Shown one piece after another: positions 1-9,537 of a stretch of DNA of 64,000 bases (its first letter is position 1; every line of letters begins with the position of its first letter). The translations under genes were made by a program, and so were the position numbers. Below the pieces are notes generated by a model that worked only from the letters and a program-made list of their open reading frames with translations, was not told the origin of the DNA and did no database searches. This stretch comes from a bacterium (lineage in GTDB: Bacteria; Zhuqueibacterota; Zhuqueibacteria; Oleimicrobiales; Geothermoviventaceae), in contig JAPWUV010000006.1 in assembly GCA_028275345.1 (NCBI GenBank), positions 175,342-239,341 on the forward strand. The letters run 5' to 3'.

Positions 1-27
1 AATCTAACGGCTACCCCCGGAAAATGC

Positions 28-51
28 AAGGCTAATCCCGGCCGCAGCCTT
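28..51 (-). terminator. Weak candidate terminator after the Omp85 gene
   Basis: A 6-bp inverted repeat (AAGGCT at 28-33, AGCCTT at 46-51) with a 12-base loop lies 13 bases past the stop of the Omp85 gene. On the minus strand it is followed after three bases by TTTT (21-24). The stem is short and the T run is brief, so this is only suggestive. Confidence 0.3.
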
Positions 52-63
52 ACACCTTACAGA

Positions 64-1791
64 TCAAAAAACCGTGATTAGCCGGACGTGCACCTTCGCC
101 TCCGAGATGTTTTCCCCCGTTCCAAGCCCGAGCTCTATGCCGAACTGGCCCAGTCCGGAGACCGGTGGCAACCTCACACCCATTCCGTACCCGGTCCGCC
201 AAAGGGGGCTTCCCACGGGCCGACGCCCCACGTACCCGACATCCACAAAGGCGAACGCCCATGAACGCTCGCCCAGGATGTAGCGGTATTCCAGATTCGA
301 CCATAGGACATCCGCGCCCACGAACTGATCCTCCCAGTATCCGCGCAGGGAGGAAGCACCGCCCAGTCGGAAAAGCTCGGAAACCGGGATCTCCGACTTC
401 GCCGAACGCAGGGAGCGCAGGTGCAATTGGACGGCCGTCACCTGGGACTCGGCCAAGGGCACGTAGGTCTCCACATCCATGCTCACCTCGCGGTCGTTGC
501 TGGGAGAAAGACCTTCGTAGGTCCGTTGGAGGAGGCGAATGCCGGTGCGGTAGACGAACCCCTTCCGCGGGGTTTGCGGGTCGTCCCGCTGATCCACAAG
601 AAGTCCAGCACCCAAGGTCCAGCTTCGGCTCCGAGATGCCGCCGTCTGACCTCGGGGGGAAAACACGGTTTCCCTGCCCAGTTCCGCCGCAACCTGCCAA
701 GGCTGGCTACCACTGAATACCAGCCGCATCCCAAAGCCCCGCAGCACGTACGTGGAGTCCTGTACACGCTGTCTCACTTCCACTTGCGCGCCAACGGGCG
801 TCGGTCCCAGGAAGGGCTCGGTGTACGAAAAACTCGCCTCCTGACTCCAGCGATCCTTCCGATCCCAATGAACTCCCAGCATGCGTCCGGTGCCGAAGAG
901 ATTCCCCAGACGCAGGTCGAGAAGGCCCACCACATATCCCCCGGGGCCCGACCTCTCCGGCATGTACCCCGCAACACCTTCGAACTGGTTCACGCTCCTC
1001 TCTTTGAGCCAGACACGGAGATGCCCCCTCTTTTCCCCGTCCAAGGCAAGCTGCCACTTGTCGACCCCTTGCACGTACGGCAGCCGGCGGAGGTTCTGCA
1101 GCCCCCGCTCCACATCCCGTAGGCGAAAGGGATCACCCGTCCGCACGCCGAAGTATCGGGCCAGAGTCGAGGGTCGGGTCTGACGCACGTCGGGAAAGCT
1201 CACCGAAGCCAAGATGACCTGTGGCCCCTCGTCGAGACGGACCCGCAGCCGGAGCGCCTGTCCTTCAAGCCGCAGCGAATCCAGACACACGAGGTAGTAC
1301 GGATGTCCCGAGTTCAAAAGCCTCTCCTCGAGCCGCCTCAGGTTCTCAGCTACCCGCCGCAAGTTCAACCCGCCAGCGTCGTTGAGGCTGCGCAGCTCCT
1401 TCGGGATCCGAAGAGAGTCGGCGAATTCCAGCTCCACCCGGAGGCTTCCCGGACCCGGACCGGGGGCGTAGTAGAGGTGTACGGCCAAACGGCCTTCCTT
1501 TTCTCCAAGCACAGCGGAATCGAGAGAGGCCAGGGGATAGCCCTGTGCGGCCAGCCGTCTCAGATCCGCGATCACGGTTTCTTCGATCCAAGGCAATAGC
1601 TCCACAGTGTCGGGGATGGCAACTGATTCCTCCAAACCCCTCCCTTCCGGCAGGCCATGACGGAAGAGGATAACCCGGCCCGGAGATCCCGCCAGACCTG
1701 CTTGGACGATGCCCCAAAGGGTCAAGGCAAGGGCAGCGAATTGAGCCGCGCGCCTCACCTTCCCATCTCTGCAATGGCCTGCACAAGCCAC
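64..1791 (-). CDS. Omp85/BamA-TamA family outer membrane protein
   Basis: A 575-residue protein with an N-terminal signal segment, POTRA-like repeats over roughly residues 50-270 and a C-terminal 16-strand-type beta-barrel. The barrel carries the Omp85 loop-6 signature as LRGY in FRLGGASSLRGY and ends in an aromatic residue (ITVF). Family members insert or translocate outer membrane proteins; this one is closer in size to TamA than to BamA, and a separate full BamA is encoded at 29824. Start: the frame is open up to 1968, but a GTG at 1791 has AAGGAG nine bases upstream and is followed by a hydrophobic signal stretch, so I prefer it. It is the last gene of a minus-strand run and follows the SprA-like gene by about 180 bases. 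A role in inserting that large neighbour is plausible but only inferred. Confidence 0.85.
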   Translation of the reverse strand: MACAGHCRDGKVRRAAQFAALALTLWGIVQAGLAGSPGRVILFRHGLPEGRGLEESVAIPDTVELLPWIEETVIADLRRLAAQGYPLASLDSAVLGEKEGRLAVHLYYAPGPGPGSLRVELEFADSLRIPKELRSLNDAGGLNLRRVAENLRRLEERLLNSGHPYYLVCLDSLRLEGQALRLRVRLDEGPQVILASVSFPDVRQTRPSTLARYFGVRTGDPFRLRDVERGLQNLRRLPYVQGVDKWQLALDGEKRGHLRVWLKERSVNQFEGVAGYMPERSGPGGYVVGLLDLRLGNLFGTGRMLGVHWDRKDRWSQEASFSYTEPFLGPTPVGAQVEVRQRVQDSTYVLRGFGMRLVFSGSQPWQVAAELGRETVFSPRGQTAASRSRSWTLGAGLLVDQRDDPQTPRKGFVYRTGIRLLQRTYEGLSPSNDREVSMDVETYVPLAESQVTAVQLHLRSLRSAKSEIPVSELFRLGGASSLRGYWEDQFVGADVLWSNLEYRYILGERSWAFAFVDVGYVGRRPVGSPLWRTGYGMGVRLPPVSGLGQFGIELGLGTGENISEAKVHVRLITVF

Positions 1792-1974
1792 GCTACATCT
1801 CTCCTTCCAGGCAGGGATCGCCCACGGCGACACGGGCGCCGCTGGGCTTTCTCCGGAGCATCGACGCGGGCGACTCGCCGGACGGGCGCGGGCCCCTCGC
1901 ACCCTGCGGGCGTAGGGTGACGGTAAGTCCGGCGAGCTCCATCCGTCTCGCCAATCCGGCACCTCCATCCACCA

Positions 1975-4900
1975 TCAAAAATAGGCCCGCACTTCCAGCT
2001 GGAGACGCTGGACGAGGCGCGGCCTGAATGGATCCGAGCGGGCCAGATATTGCAGTGACGCAGTCATTCCTTTGCCGAGACTGTATTCCGCACTCAGGCG
2101 AGCACTCACGGACCTGCCCGGCTGAAGTCCTTCCGCCACCTCGTAGGGCAAGGCCCGCGACGTCGGCTCGCTACTGAGGTTCGCCCAGCGCGTCTCGCAC
2201 AGAACCCGGCCCCGTCGTCGAAAGCTCAGGCTCAACCGAGGCTCGATCATCAGGAACCGGACTTGGGTCGAGGGGCGCATGGCGCGATCCTCGGCGAGTC
2301 CGACCGTCGCTGCGATCCCCGTTTCCACCAGCGGATTCCAGCGGTACGACGTCAGAACCCGAAGCCGACGCTGCGTCACCTCGCGGTCCACTCCGGGACC
2401 GAGATACCTTCTTTCATCGAAGCGCTTTTCCAGCTCCACCTCGGCGCCCAAGCTGGGCCACGGGGAGAAGAGAACCAAGGCGGAGGCCAACTGGCTGACG
2501 GACCTCTGACCTCCCTCCGCGTACGTGTTCACCAGGGAGGTCTTTCGGTTCCAGCGAAGACGGAGGCTGCCGTCCCTCCGACCCCGGCGGTAATACACGT
2601 CCGCCTGCCGATGCAGAGAACCGAGGAGCGTGTACCGTGGGTCCTGAAATCGACTCCACCGAAGCAGGTAGATCTCCGCCGGATGGGGATAGCGCGTCTG
2701 CTCTTCCAGGCGAAGGACTGCCTCCGCGCTCACGTCCCGGAGAGCCCGCCCTGTACGCATACGGGAGTCTCGGCCAAGCGTTCGGGAAAAATCCAGCTGC
2801 ACACTTGCCCCGGCGCGCAGGTTTGTGACCGGGACAAATTCCTCAGTGGGCACGAAACGCAGCACGTAGTCACCGAAAGGATCCGGCACGTATTCGCGGT
2901 AAACAGGGTCGAACCGGTAATTGCCCATCCCTTCTTCTACGCGGAGGAAAACCCTTTCCTGCTTGGCGACCTGCTCTTTGTCCGCTTGGTAGTTCAGGCT
3001 CAAGGAAAACCCGCCACGGAAGGCCCGCGTCAATGTCTCCAAGTCCAGCAGGTCGGTGATGGTGTTCGTCTCCGGGCCCCATCGGTAACGTCTCTCGCGG
3101 TGGATCAGGTTCAGATTAGCCGACAGCGTCTCGCTCTTGCGCCAGGTGAACTCCAGCTGTGCACCCTTCGCTTCGGAGTACCGACGAAGCGCCCCGCCGT
3201 TGAGCCGATCATCCGTCCGGTACTCCCCGGCGAAGCCCGCCGAGAACCCTGCCGGATCATTGTAGCGGATCCCCGCTCGGGTCTTCATGAAGGCGAAGGC
3301 TGTGCTAAGGCTATCGGGATGCCCCTGCGTCTTGCGTTCCGATTCGTATTCCAGGCTCGGGGTCCAGCGGTTCAGGCTCCAATTGACCGTGCCCTTCCTT
3401 CGCACCCACCTGCCAGAGTCCTTCGAAGTCCCGGGCTGGCTCGCAATCCATTCCTCGCGGAAAGAGGCCGACGGCAACCTGGGGCGCTGGAACCCGAAGG
3501 TCCATTCCCGACGATCCGCGGAGAAGCCCGGCTTGCGGATCCTCCCCAGGCCGAGGCTGGAGGAAAGGCCGGAGCGCATCTCCAGAGCGGCACTGGATTC
3601 GAGAACGCTCTCCGCCCGATTCGCATTGTCCGGCAGGTCCCAGCGCCGCCAATACTCCGCCTCCTCTGTTCGGTGGACCTCGCGAAAGCGGGCTCCTACT
3701 TGCCGAAGCTGGGTCACCCAGCGGGCCTTCCCCCAGCGGAGAGAATCGGATCCCAAGCGCAAGCGCACCAGTCCGGCCGCGCCGAGATTGTCGTCGTCAT
3801 CCCGCGGGGAAACCACATTGCGATCAAACCGGCTGAGCGCCAGCTCCGTCTCCAACGCAGCCGCCTGCCAGGGCTGAAGGGAGGCGTAGAGGCTCAGTTG
3901 CTCCTGTCGGGCGGGGAGCGGGATCCTCACGACCGGAAGGTACTTTCCCATCCCCTTTCCGACGTAGGCAAAGTGCCCCACCCCGCGATACGCGTAATCC
4001 CCCTTCCCTTGGCCCACATCGCTGAAAACGACATCGTAGTCCCCTTTGCTCGGGCCGACATATTCGAAAATGGAGTCCCGGCGGACGTAGCTCCCTTTTC
4101 CGGCGCCAACGTACCGCGATCCTTCCTCGGAAGCCAGGGCCGCGGAATCTCCGGCCGCCGCCAGCAACGCCGTTCGGGCAGGACTGAGGGAGATACCGAT
4201 GGGGTTCTTCGCGTCGTCGGACTCGCGAACGAAGGTGGACCGCAGTTGGAGGCGGCCGCCATTATCCTTGTACTGAATCCTCCCCGCGTACAGGCTGCGG
4301 GGATACTTTTCGTCAGAGTACTGGAAGTCCACGACGATGCGCGACTCGTCTGTGATCAATCGCCTTCGGGTGAAGGTGATCTGCGCGGTGGAATAGTCGA
4401 TGACGTAGTCGCGGTCCTCGCCCCTCGTCATGAGCTCGCCATCCACCCACACGCGCTCACTGCCCGCGATCACGAGGATCTCGGTTCGGCCCCCCTCGCC
4501 CTGAAGCTGGTAGGGCCCCTGTACTCCTTCTCGGCCGAGGAAGCGGTTCGTCATGAACTTGCCCCGGGAAGAAGCCCCCGCGAAGGTGACCTCCGCACGC
4601 CCGGCCGCGAGCTCCACCTGCCCGCCCTCCAAACGACGATCGAGCCGATCGAATTGCCCGCCCGGAAAGCTCAAGGCGAAATCCCCGAGCATTGCCTTCA
4701 GGGAAGGCGCCCGGATTTCGACGAAGACGTTGTCGATCTCCCGCAGGGTTTGGGTGTTGCCTTGAGGCTGGATCGGCGTGTCTTTGTCGCTCAAGGATGC
4801 CAGCACCTCGACCTTGTCCGCCAGTCGTCCGGAAAGCTGCATCCGCAGCCCGGATTGAAGGCTGAGTGACTGGTTGCTACCGATCGTCAGACCCCGGACC

Positions 4901-5430
4901 AGGGTCCCGCTCTGGCGCAACCCAGGAGCAGGTTCCCACAGCCGCCGCACACTGCTTGGAGCGTCCCGCGTCCGGACACCGACCGGGACCTCCGGCTGAT
5001 AGCTCACGTAGTCGAGTCCGCGCAGACCGCGCGGCAGAAGCAATGGCAGGGCTTTGTAGCGAACGAGAAGCTCGGCTTCCCTCGGCGGACACAGCAGGAT
5101 CACCCGAGAGGAGGAATAATCAACGCGAAAACAAGAGTCGGGGACCGTTTCTCCTCCGCTTTCGATGCGCACCGACCCGACGACGACAAAGCTGTCCGGG
5201 AGGAGGATCTCCGTCGGGCCATCGGTCCGGACGGCGAGCTTCTTGTCGACGAGGGAAAAATGGCGGATCAGGACAGTGTCCCGTGGAGTGCCGAGCGCCA
5301 CTGCCGGGCAAAGGGACAAGGCCACGGCCCACATGCGGGCCTGCGCACCTCTTCCCCTCACCCCCTTTCGGGCGGCCGGGCCCGCGGGTCGGACCTTCCG
5401 GTCAAAGGCAGCAAGATCGAATCGGGCCAT
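1975..5430 (-). CDS. Giant SprA-like outer membrane protein, function unknown
   Basis: An 1151-residue protein with a basic N-terminus, a short signal-like hydrophobic stretch (about residues 33-47) and a long region rich in alternating aromatic and charged residues, ending in AYF, as expected for a very large beta-barrel. Residues about 190-245 contain the pattern LADKVEVLASLSDKDTPIQP followed by NTQTLREIDNVFVEI, which resembles the amino-terminal module of SprA-type proteins (gliding motility/type IX translocon of Bacteroidota). Residues about 438-497 carry a tandem GxGKGxY repeat, and a related motif recurs further on. Start: ATG at 5430 has GGAGGT very close upstream; ATG at 5334 is an alternative. 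It lies between an NHL-type propeller gene and an Omp85 gene on the same strand. The family resemblance is from memory and not confirmed by alignment. Confidence 0.7.
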   Translation of the reverse strand: MARFDLAAFDRKVRPAGPAARKGVRGRGAQARMWAVALSLCPAVALGTPRDTVLIRHFSLVDKKLAVRTDGPTEILLPDSFVVVGSVRIESGGETVPDSCFRVDYSSSRVILLCPPREAELLVRYKALPLLLPRGLRGLDYVSYQPEVPVGVRTRDAPSSVRRLWEPAPGLRQSGTLVRGLTIGSNQSLSLQSGLRMQLSGRLADKVEVLASLSDKDTPIQPQGNTQTLREIDNVFVEIRAPSLKAMLGDFALSFPGGQFDRLDRRLEGGQVELAAGRAEVTFAGASSRGKFMTNRFLGREGVQGPYQLQGEGGRTEILVIAGSERVWVDGELMTRGEDRDYVIDYSTAQITFTRRRLITDESRIVVDFQYSDEKYPRSLYAGRIQYKDNGGRLQLRSTFVRESDDAKNPIGISLSPARTALLAAAGDSAALASEEGSRYVGAGKGSYVRRDSIFEYVGPSKGDYDVVFSDVGQGKGDYAYRGVGHFAYVGKGMGKYLPVVRIPLPARQEQLSLYASLQPWQAAALETELALSRFDRNVVSPRDDDDNLGAAGLVRLRLGSDSLRWGKARWVTQLRQVGARFREVHRTEEAEYWRRWDLPDNANRAESVLESSAALEMRSGLSSSLGLGRIRKPGFSADRREWTFGFQRPRLPSASFREEWIASQPGTSKDSGRWVRRKGTVNWSLNRWTPSLEYESERKTQGHPDSLSTAFAFMKTRAGIRYNDPAGFSAGFAGEYRTDDRLNGGALRRYSEAKGAQLEFTWRKSETLSANLNLIHRERRYRWGPETNTITDLLDLETLTRAFRGGFSLSLNYQADKEQVAKQERVFLRVEEGMGNYRFDPVYREYVPDPFGDYVLRFVPTEEFVPVTNLRAGASVQLDFSRTLGRDSRMRTGRALRDVSAEAVLRLEEQTRYPHPAEIYLLRWSRFQDPRYTLLGSLHRQADVYYRRGRRDGSLRLRWNRKTSLVNTYAEGGQRSVSQLASALVLFSPWPSLGAEVELEKRFDERRYLGPGVDREVTQRRLRVLTSYRWNPLVETGIAATVGLAEDRAMRPSTQVRFLMIEPRLSLSFRRRGRVLCETRWANLSSEPTSRALPYEVAEGLQPGRSVSARLSAEYSLGKGMTASLQYLARSDPFRPRLVQRLQLEVRAYF

Positions 5431-5555
5431 CCACCTCCGGTCTCCATGGCCAGAGGACTCCCCCTCTTCCCCATTGGGCCGAGCCAGATCCTAGCTGGGG
5501 ATGCTGCGACAGCGTTGCTCCAGGTGATGGTATGCACCTGGGCCTGTCCAGCACC

Positions 5556-6497
5556 CTATTCTTCCGCGCCCAACCTCCGGATGCGGCCGCGCCAAAGCTC
5601 CGCTCCTTGCCCTTCCAGGAGCAGGTAAACCTCGCCGCGAGAGGCAGCCACCTCTCGCACCTTCCCTTTCGGCTGGGGCACGATCGGAATAGGCGAAGCC
5701 AGTTCTCCCTTCAGCCACAGCAGTCCGCGCTTTGCGTCCGCCACTACCAGAAGCTCCGGAGGGATCCAGCCGAGGCATTGGGGTTCCTGCAGTTCTCCTT
5801 CCCCAAGAGAGCCGAGGTAGTTCCCGAACATGTCGAAGACGCGGACGGATCGCGTGCCGATGTCGAGCACGTAGACCTTGCCGTCCCCGAGGCAAAGTCG
5901 TATCGGATCTACCAGCTGCCCGGCACCGGCCTCGAGTCCGCCGAACGCCAATCGCGGCCTTCCCATGGAATCGAAACGGATCACCTGCGCCGGATCCCGC
6001 ACCAGTAGGAAAAGATCCCCTTGCTCCGACTGATCTACGGAAACGGGGTAAATGAAGCTGCCTTCCCCTTCGAGGTCTTCCCCTTTGAGTGAGGCGATGT
6101 AATTGAGATCCTTGTCGTACCGTTCCACGCGGTGATTGAAGTAATCGCACACAAAGACGTCGAGGCCGTTGGCTGCACAGAGACCCGCCGGGTGCCGAAA
6201 TTGCTCCTTCCCCCATCCGAAGCCGCCGACACTTCGGACCAGCCGTAGGTCCGGACTCAGGAGGTGCAGCTTATTGTTTCGATCGCACAGGTAGACGCGC
6301 CCGTAGGGGTCGACCGCCATGGCCGTGGGGGTGAGGGTGTCCAATCGGACCTGCTGCTCGATGCGGAGCCACAAATCCTGCTCCGCTTGGGCGAGGGACA
6401 TGGAGCCGGGGAGCAGAACCGCCGTGGCGCAGAGCCCCAAGGCCACAGCAAGCCGCACGCACCCCCTTCGGGCCGAATGCTGGATCATGCTTCGCAT
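5556..6497 (-). CDS. Exported NHL/6-bladed beta-propeller protein
   Basis: A 313-residue protein with a signal peptide (basic n-region, hydrophobic core near residues 15-32, SLAQA cleavage region) and then repeated propeller blades. Blade-like motifs include DPYGRVYLCDRNNKLHLL, FRHPAGLCAANGLDVFVCD and VLDIGTRSVRVFDMFGNYLG, typical of NHL/SMP-30-like six-bladed propellers. Such proteins are periplasmic or surface binding scaffolds; no catalytic residues can be named. Start: ATG at 6497 with GGGAGG five bases upstream; the open frame extends to 6602 but has no better site. It lies 125 bases before the SprA-like gene, and a 7-bp inverted repeat (5520-5526 with 5535-5541) sits between them. Co-expression with the outer membrane protein is likely. 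Confidence 0.75.
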   Translation of the reverse strand: MRSMIQHSARRGCVRLAVALGLCATAVLLPGSMSLAQAEQDLWLRIEQQVRLDTLTPTAMAVDPYGRVYLCDRNNKLHLLSPDLRLVRSVGGFGWGKEQFRHPAGLCAANGLDVFVCDYFNHRVERYDKDLNYIASLKGEDLEGEGSFIYPVSVDQSEQGDLFLLVRDPAQVIRFDSMGRPRLAFGGLEAGAGQLVDPIRLCLGDGKVYVLDIGTRSVRVFDMFGNYLGSLGEGELQEPQCLGWIPPELLVVADAKRGLLWLKGELASPIPIVPQPKGKVREVAASRGEVYLLLEGQGAELWRGRIRRLGAEE

Positions 6498-6641
6498 ACG
6501 TCCCTCCCCGGATGCTTTCCGCCGGCGTCTTCCGCAGCCCCCGTGCGAGATCGAAGCCACGTCGGGCTCACCGAGGCAGTGGCCAATCCCCTCACTCCGC
6601 AAGCGGAGATTTCCCGACCCGAGTTTCGCGCCCGCACGCCT

Positions 6642-8324
6642 TCAGGAGTGTTTTACGAATTGTTGCACGAAGTACCTTGGGGTTAGTTCCTCGCCGGTGG
6701 CACGGCGGATCATTTCGTCCCAGCGGTAGCGCGAGCCCGCGGAGAAGACCTGCTGCCGCAGGAAATCGCCTACCCGAGGCTCCCCGACGTAACCGAATTC
6801 CGCATCCCCGGAACGTCCGACAGCGCGCCTCAAGATCGCAAAGTGGAGCTGAGAGGCCAGGAGTTCTCCGAGCATATAGTTGTGGTAGTAGACCGGGGCC
6901 GACGTGAAATGGATCTTCGCGGCCCAATCCGGTTGCCTCCGCTGGTCCGGCCTCCGCACGAACTGATACCGCTCCACCAGATCCCACCACAGGGTATTCA
7001 GATCCTGATCCGGATCCTCGTAGAGGGCGCGTTCGAAGCGGACCATCACCTGACACCAGCGCGAAAAGATGAGCTGCTGGGCGCGCAGGCTGCGCTCCAC
7101 CTCGGGGGCGAGGCGTCGCACGGTGGCCTCATCCAGAGATAGCATCGCGCCCAGCCATGCCGGATTGCGGGAGAGCCGGCCGAAGAGCATCGCCACGGCT
7201 TCCGTGGTGAACGTATGCGCGGGTTCGCGGAGGAGAAAAGGCAAGGTCCGATCGATGTACTTGTCGTACACTGCGTGCCCAAGCTCGTGCAGAATGGTGT
7301 TCATCCAGTATTCGTCATTGCGCAGGTTCGCCAGCACCCGCACATCGCCGGCGCGATCGATGTCCGTGCAGAAAGCGTGTTGATCCTTGCCGTTCCGCTC
7401 GTAGAGGTCACTCCGCGCCAGGATGTCATCCACCTCGAGGCCGATGGAAGCGAAGAAGCCCCGCGCCAGCTCCTTCACGTCCCGCGAAGCATAGAAGCTA
7501 TCCAGATCCACCTCGAAGACCCGAGGCACCTCCTGGAAGAAGGGATCGTGATAATGCCAGGGCCTAAGTTCTTCGGGGGAAAGACCGTACATCCTTGCCA
7601 GGGCCCCATCCAGTTCCGCCTTGAGCTCGGAGAAGGCACCATCGGTCAGCTCGGCCAACTCATCGAAGATCCGCAAGACCTGCTCCGGATCTTGCTCCGA
7701 CAGTTTCATCGACATGACGTAGTAGTTAGGGAAGCCGAGGGAACGAGCTGCCTGGTTCCGCAGACGGACGAGCTCCAAAAGCTGCGGCGCAACCACCTGG
7801 CCGACCTGCTTGCTCGCCTCCCAAGCCTCTTTCCGACGCGCCGACCGCACCTCGTTCCGCAGAACCTCGAGAATCTCGTTGTTGCTCACCCGCTTTCCTT
7901 CAAACCACGCCCTGTGGGTGTTGAACTTCTGCTCGATCTCCGTGCTCTTGTCCACGATTTGGCGAAGCAACGTGGAATCGATTTGATTGGCAAGGTATCG
8001 GTTGTACAGGAGCGTAATCTGCCGCAATAGGTCACCGCGCAGCTTCCCCGACTCGTACCAACGCTTCACGCGTTGGAAATCGTCTTTATCGGCGTACACA
8101 GTCCGGTAGCGAAGCTGGAGCTCCCGGTAGCGATCGTATGATTCCTGCGTGCCGGTTGTGGCCGCCTCCCAATAGGCGAGATTCATTTGCCTTTCGAGCT
8201 CGCCGATCCTCTGAACATGCTCTGTCAGGAACTGCTGCACCGCCCTGTCCATGCCCATCCTTCCGCAATTGGTGAGGGAAACCGCCGCCGCGAGAATCAG
8301 AACATACCCGATACGAGCCGCCAC
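6642..8324 (-). CDS. Secreted or lipid-anchored M2/M3-like zinc metallopeptidase
   Basis: A 560-residue gluzincin with HELGH at residues 346-350 (zinc ligands H346 and H350, catalytic E347) and a probable third ligand E375 in HTFTTEAVAM. The mostly helical sequence, the length and HAFCTDIDRAGDVRVLANL just before the zinc motif fit the angiotensin-converting-enzyme-like M2 group or its M3 relatives, i.e. a peptidyl-dipeptidase or oligopeptidase. The N-terminus is hydrophobic and ends in SLTNC, a weak lipobox, so it may be a lipoprotein facing the periplasm. Start: GTG at 8324 has AGGAGG five bases upstream, much better than the ATG at 8366. It precedes the propeller gene by 144 bases. M2 versus M3 assignment is uncertain. 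Confidence 0.8.
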   Translation of the reverse strand: MAARIGYVLILAAAVSLTNCGRMGMDRAVQQFLTEHVQRIGELERQMNLAYWEAATTGTQESYDRYRELQLRYRTVYADKDDFQRVKRWYESGKLRGDLLRQITLLYNRYLANQIDSTLLRQIVDKSTEIEQKFNTHRAWFEGKRVSNNEILEVLRNEVRSARRKEAWEASKQVGQVVAPQLLELVRLRNQAARSLGFPNYYVMSMKLSEQDPEQVLRIFDELAELTDGAFSELKAELDGALARMYGLSPEELRPWHYHDPFFQEVPRVFEVDLDSFYASRDVKELARGFFASIGLEVDDILARSDLYERNGKDQHAFCTDIDRAGDVRVLANLRNDEYWMNTILHELGHAVYDKYIDRTLPFLLREPAHTFTTEAVAMLFGRLSRNPAWLGAMLSLDEATVRRLAPEVERSLRAQQLIFSRWCQVMVRFERALYEDPDQDLNTLWWDLVERYQFVRRPDQRRQPDWAAKIHFTSAPVYYHNYMLGELLASQLHFAILRRAVGRSGDAEFGYVGEPRVGDFLRQQVFSAGSRYRWDEMIRRATGEELTPRYFVQQFVKHS

Positions 8325-8398
8325 GTCGTCCTCCTGCAGATTAGCCCTCCAGTCCCCATTCGCCATCGCCCATCCGCCGGATCTTCGATCCTCGGTCT

Positions 8399-8426
8399 AA
8401 TGTAGGAATTGCCCTCTGAAATGCAA
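8399..8426 (-). promoter_or_regulatory. Weak candidate promoter for the M2/M3-like peptidase
   Basis: On the minus strand, TTGCAT (plus 8421-8426) and TACATT (plus 8399-8404) are separated by 16 bases and lie about 75 bases upstream of the GTG start at 8324, just past the terminator of the lytic transglycosylase gene. The -35 match is poor. Confidence 0.3.
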
Positions 8427-8500
8427 AGGGCTCCCCTGGAGTCGGCAGACAAGCGGTTGTCGGCACGGCCCAATCGATCGGACCTCACCCCGATAACACA

Positions 8501-8527
8501 AAGGGCCAGCTTGATGCTGGCCCTTTC
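8501..8527 (-). terminator. Hairpin terminator after lytic transglycosylase 1
   Basis: A perfect 11-bp stem (8501-8511 with 8517-8527) and a 5-base loop lie 23 bases past the stop of the transglycosylase gene. The base of the stem is TTT on the minus strand, followed by GTGTTATC. The tail is not a clean T run, but stem strength and position fit an intrinsic terminator. Confidence 0.65.
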
Positions 8528-8550
8528 CCCGATCCCCACGTCAGCCCTGG

Positions 8551-9264
8551 TCACATCTCCCCAGCCTTGTACTCGTGGTACAGCTTCACAATGCTTGGGA
8601 CGTAATGCTGCGTTTCCCGCTGAAGCTGGTCGCTCTTCTTTCCCGAGGCCAGCCAGCGGATCGCGGATCGTTCCCCCGCATTGTAGGCCGCCAACGCCCC
8701 TTCCACCCCGTAGAGTCGAATGAGATCGGAGAGATAGCGAGCACCGATCCGCAGATTGAGGATCGGGTCGAAGAGAACTTCCTGCGCCGAGGTCCAGCTG
8801 ATGCCCTCAGCTTCGGCCACGTACATCCCCGTGGCTGGCATCACCTGCATGAGACCGATGGCCCCTGCGGGGGAAACCACCTTCGGATCCCAAGTCCCTC
8901 CGGTCTCGTGGGTGATCACCGCGCACAGGAAGTCGGGCGTCAGGTTGTCGAAGCGCATCGAAAGCCGGTAGATCTCGTCGGCGATCCGATACTTGAGCTC
9001 GGCGGCCATCTCCGGATTGTGCTTGTTGATGATCGCGACGATCTTCTGAATTGTGGCGTAGCGCTCGCTGTCCACGTTCACCATGGACTGGAGATCCCGG
9101 ATCGTTTGCTCCAGCTGGCTGATCCGCCCTCGCAGCTCGGTCTCCCGCACGTAGCCGACGGTGAATCCCAGCGCACCAATCACGCCGAACGCCAGCGAAC
9201 CGTACACCAATCCCCTTCCCAGGAGTCTGCCCATCCCTCCAGGCATTCTCCCCTTCTGTCGCAT
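8551..9264 (-). CDS. Membrane-anchored lytic transglycosylase (SLT family), copy 1
   Basis: A 237-residue protein with an N-terminal transmembrane anchor (about residues 15-37), a short coiled coil (RGRISQLEQTIRDLQSM) and an SLT domain. THETGGTWDP contains the catalytic Glu, followed by the family signature SPAGAIGLMQVMP, then LNLRIGARYLSDLI and AAYNAGERSA. The enzyme cleaves the glycan strands of peptidoglycan from the periplasmic side. Start: ATG at 9264 (nine bases after GGAGGT) or ATG at 9270; the frame is open to 9432 without a better site. A clear paralogue with the same layout is encoded at 16417. It follows the subtilase gene by about 270 bases and ends at a hairpin terminator. Confidence 0.92.
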   Translation of the reverse strand: MRQKGRMPGGMGRLLGRGLVYGSLAFGVIGALGFTVGYVRETELRGRISQLEQTIRDLQSMVNVDSERYATIQKIVAIINKHNPEMAAELKYRIADEIYRLSMRFDNLTPDFLCAVITHETGGTWDPKVVSPAGAIGLMQVMPATGMYVAEAEGISWTSAQEVLFDPILNLRIGARYLSDLIRLYGVEGALAAYNAGERSAIRWLASGKKSDQLQRETQHYVPSIVKLYHEYKAGEM

Positions 9265-9537
9265 GTCCATCCTACCTCCGAAGTTACTCCCACTGACCAG
9301 CGCACGCAACCAAAATCGCTCGACGCCCACTCCTTGGACGACACCTACTGCCTTTTCGACGGATCCGCCATGAAAACGTTGCAGGCGATCCCGCTTCAAA
9401 TCGTGATCCTTCAACAATCCGGAGGAGTTCAATGTTCCCCGAACGCCCGGGCAGGAACGTCCTCTGTGTTGCGCATCACCCGAAGGAGGATTCTCCGACT
9501 CGGCGCTCCGGTCCGCTCACTCGCTTCCTGGCAGGTG

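Noticed and set aside
2263-4869. 868-codon open frame on the plus strand opposite the SprA-like gene
   Set aside because: It is antisense to a gene with clear beta-barrel character; its translation is rich in Arg, Pro and His without motifs, as expected for a GC-rich shadow frame.
5520-5541. 7-bp inverted repeat between the propeller and SprA-like genes as a terminator
   Set aside because: No T run follows on the minus strand; it may be a chance palindrome or a processing site.
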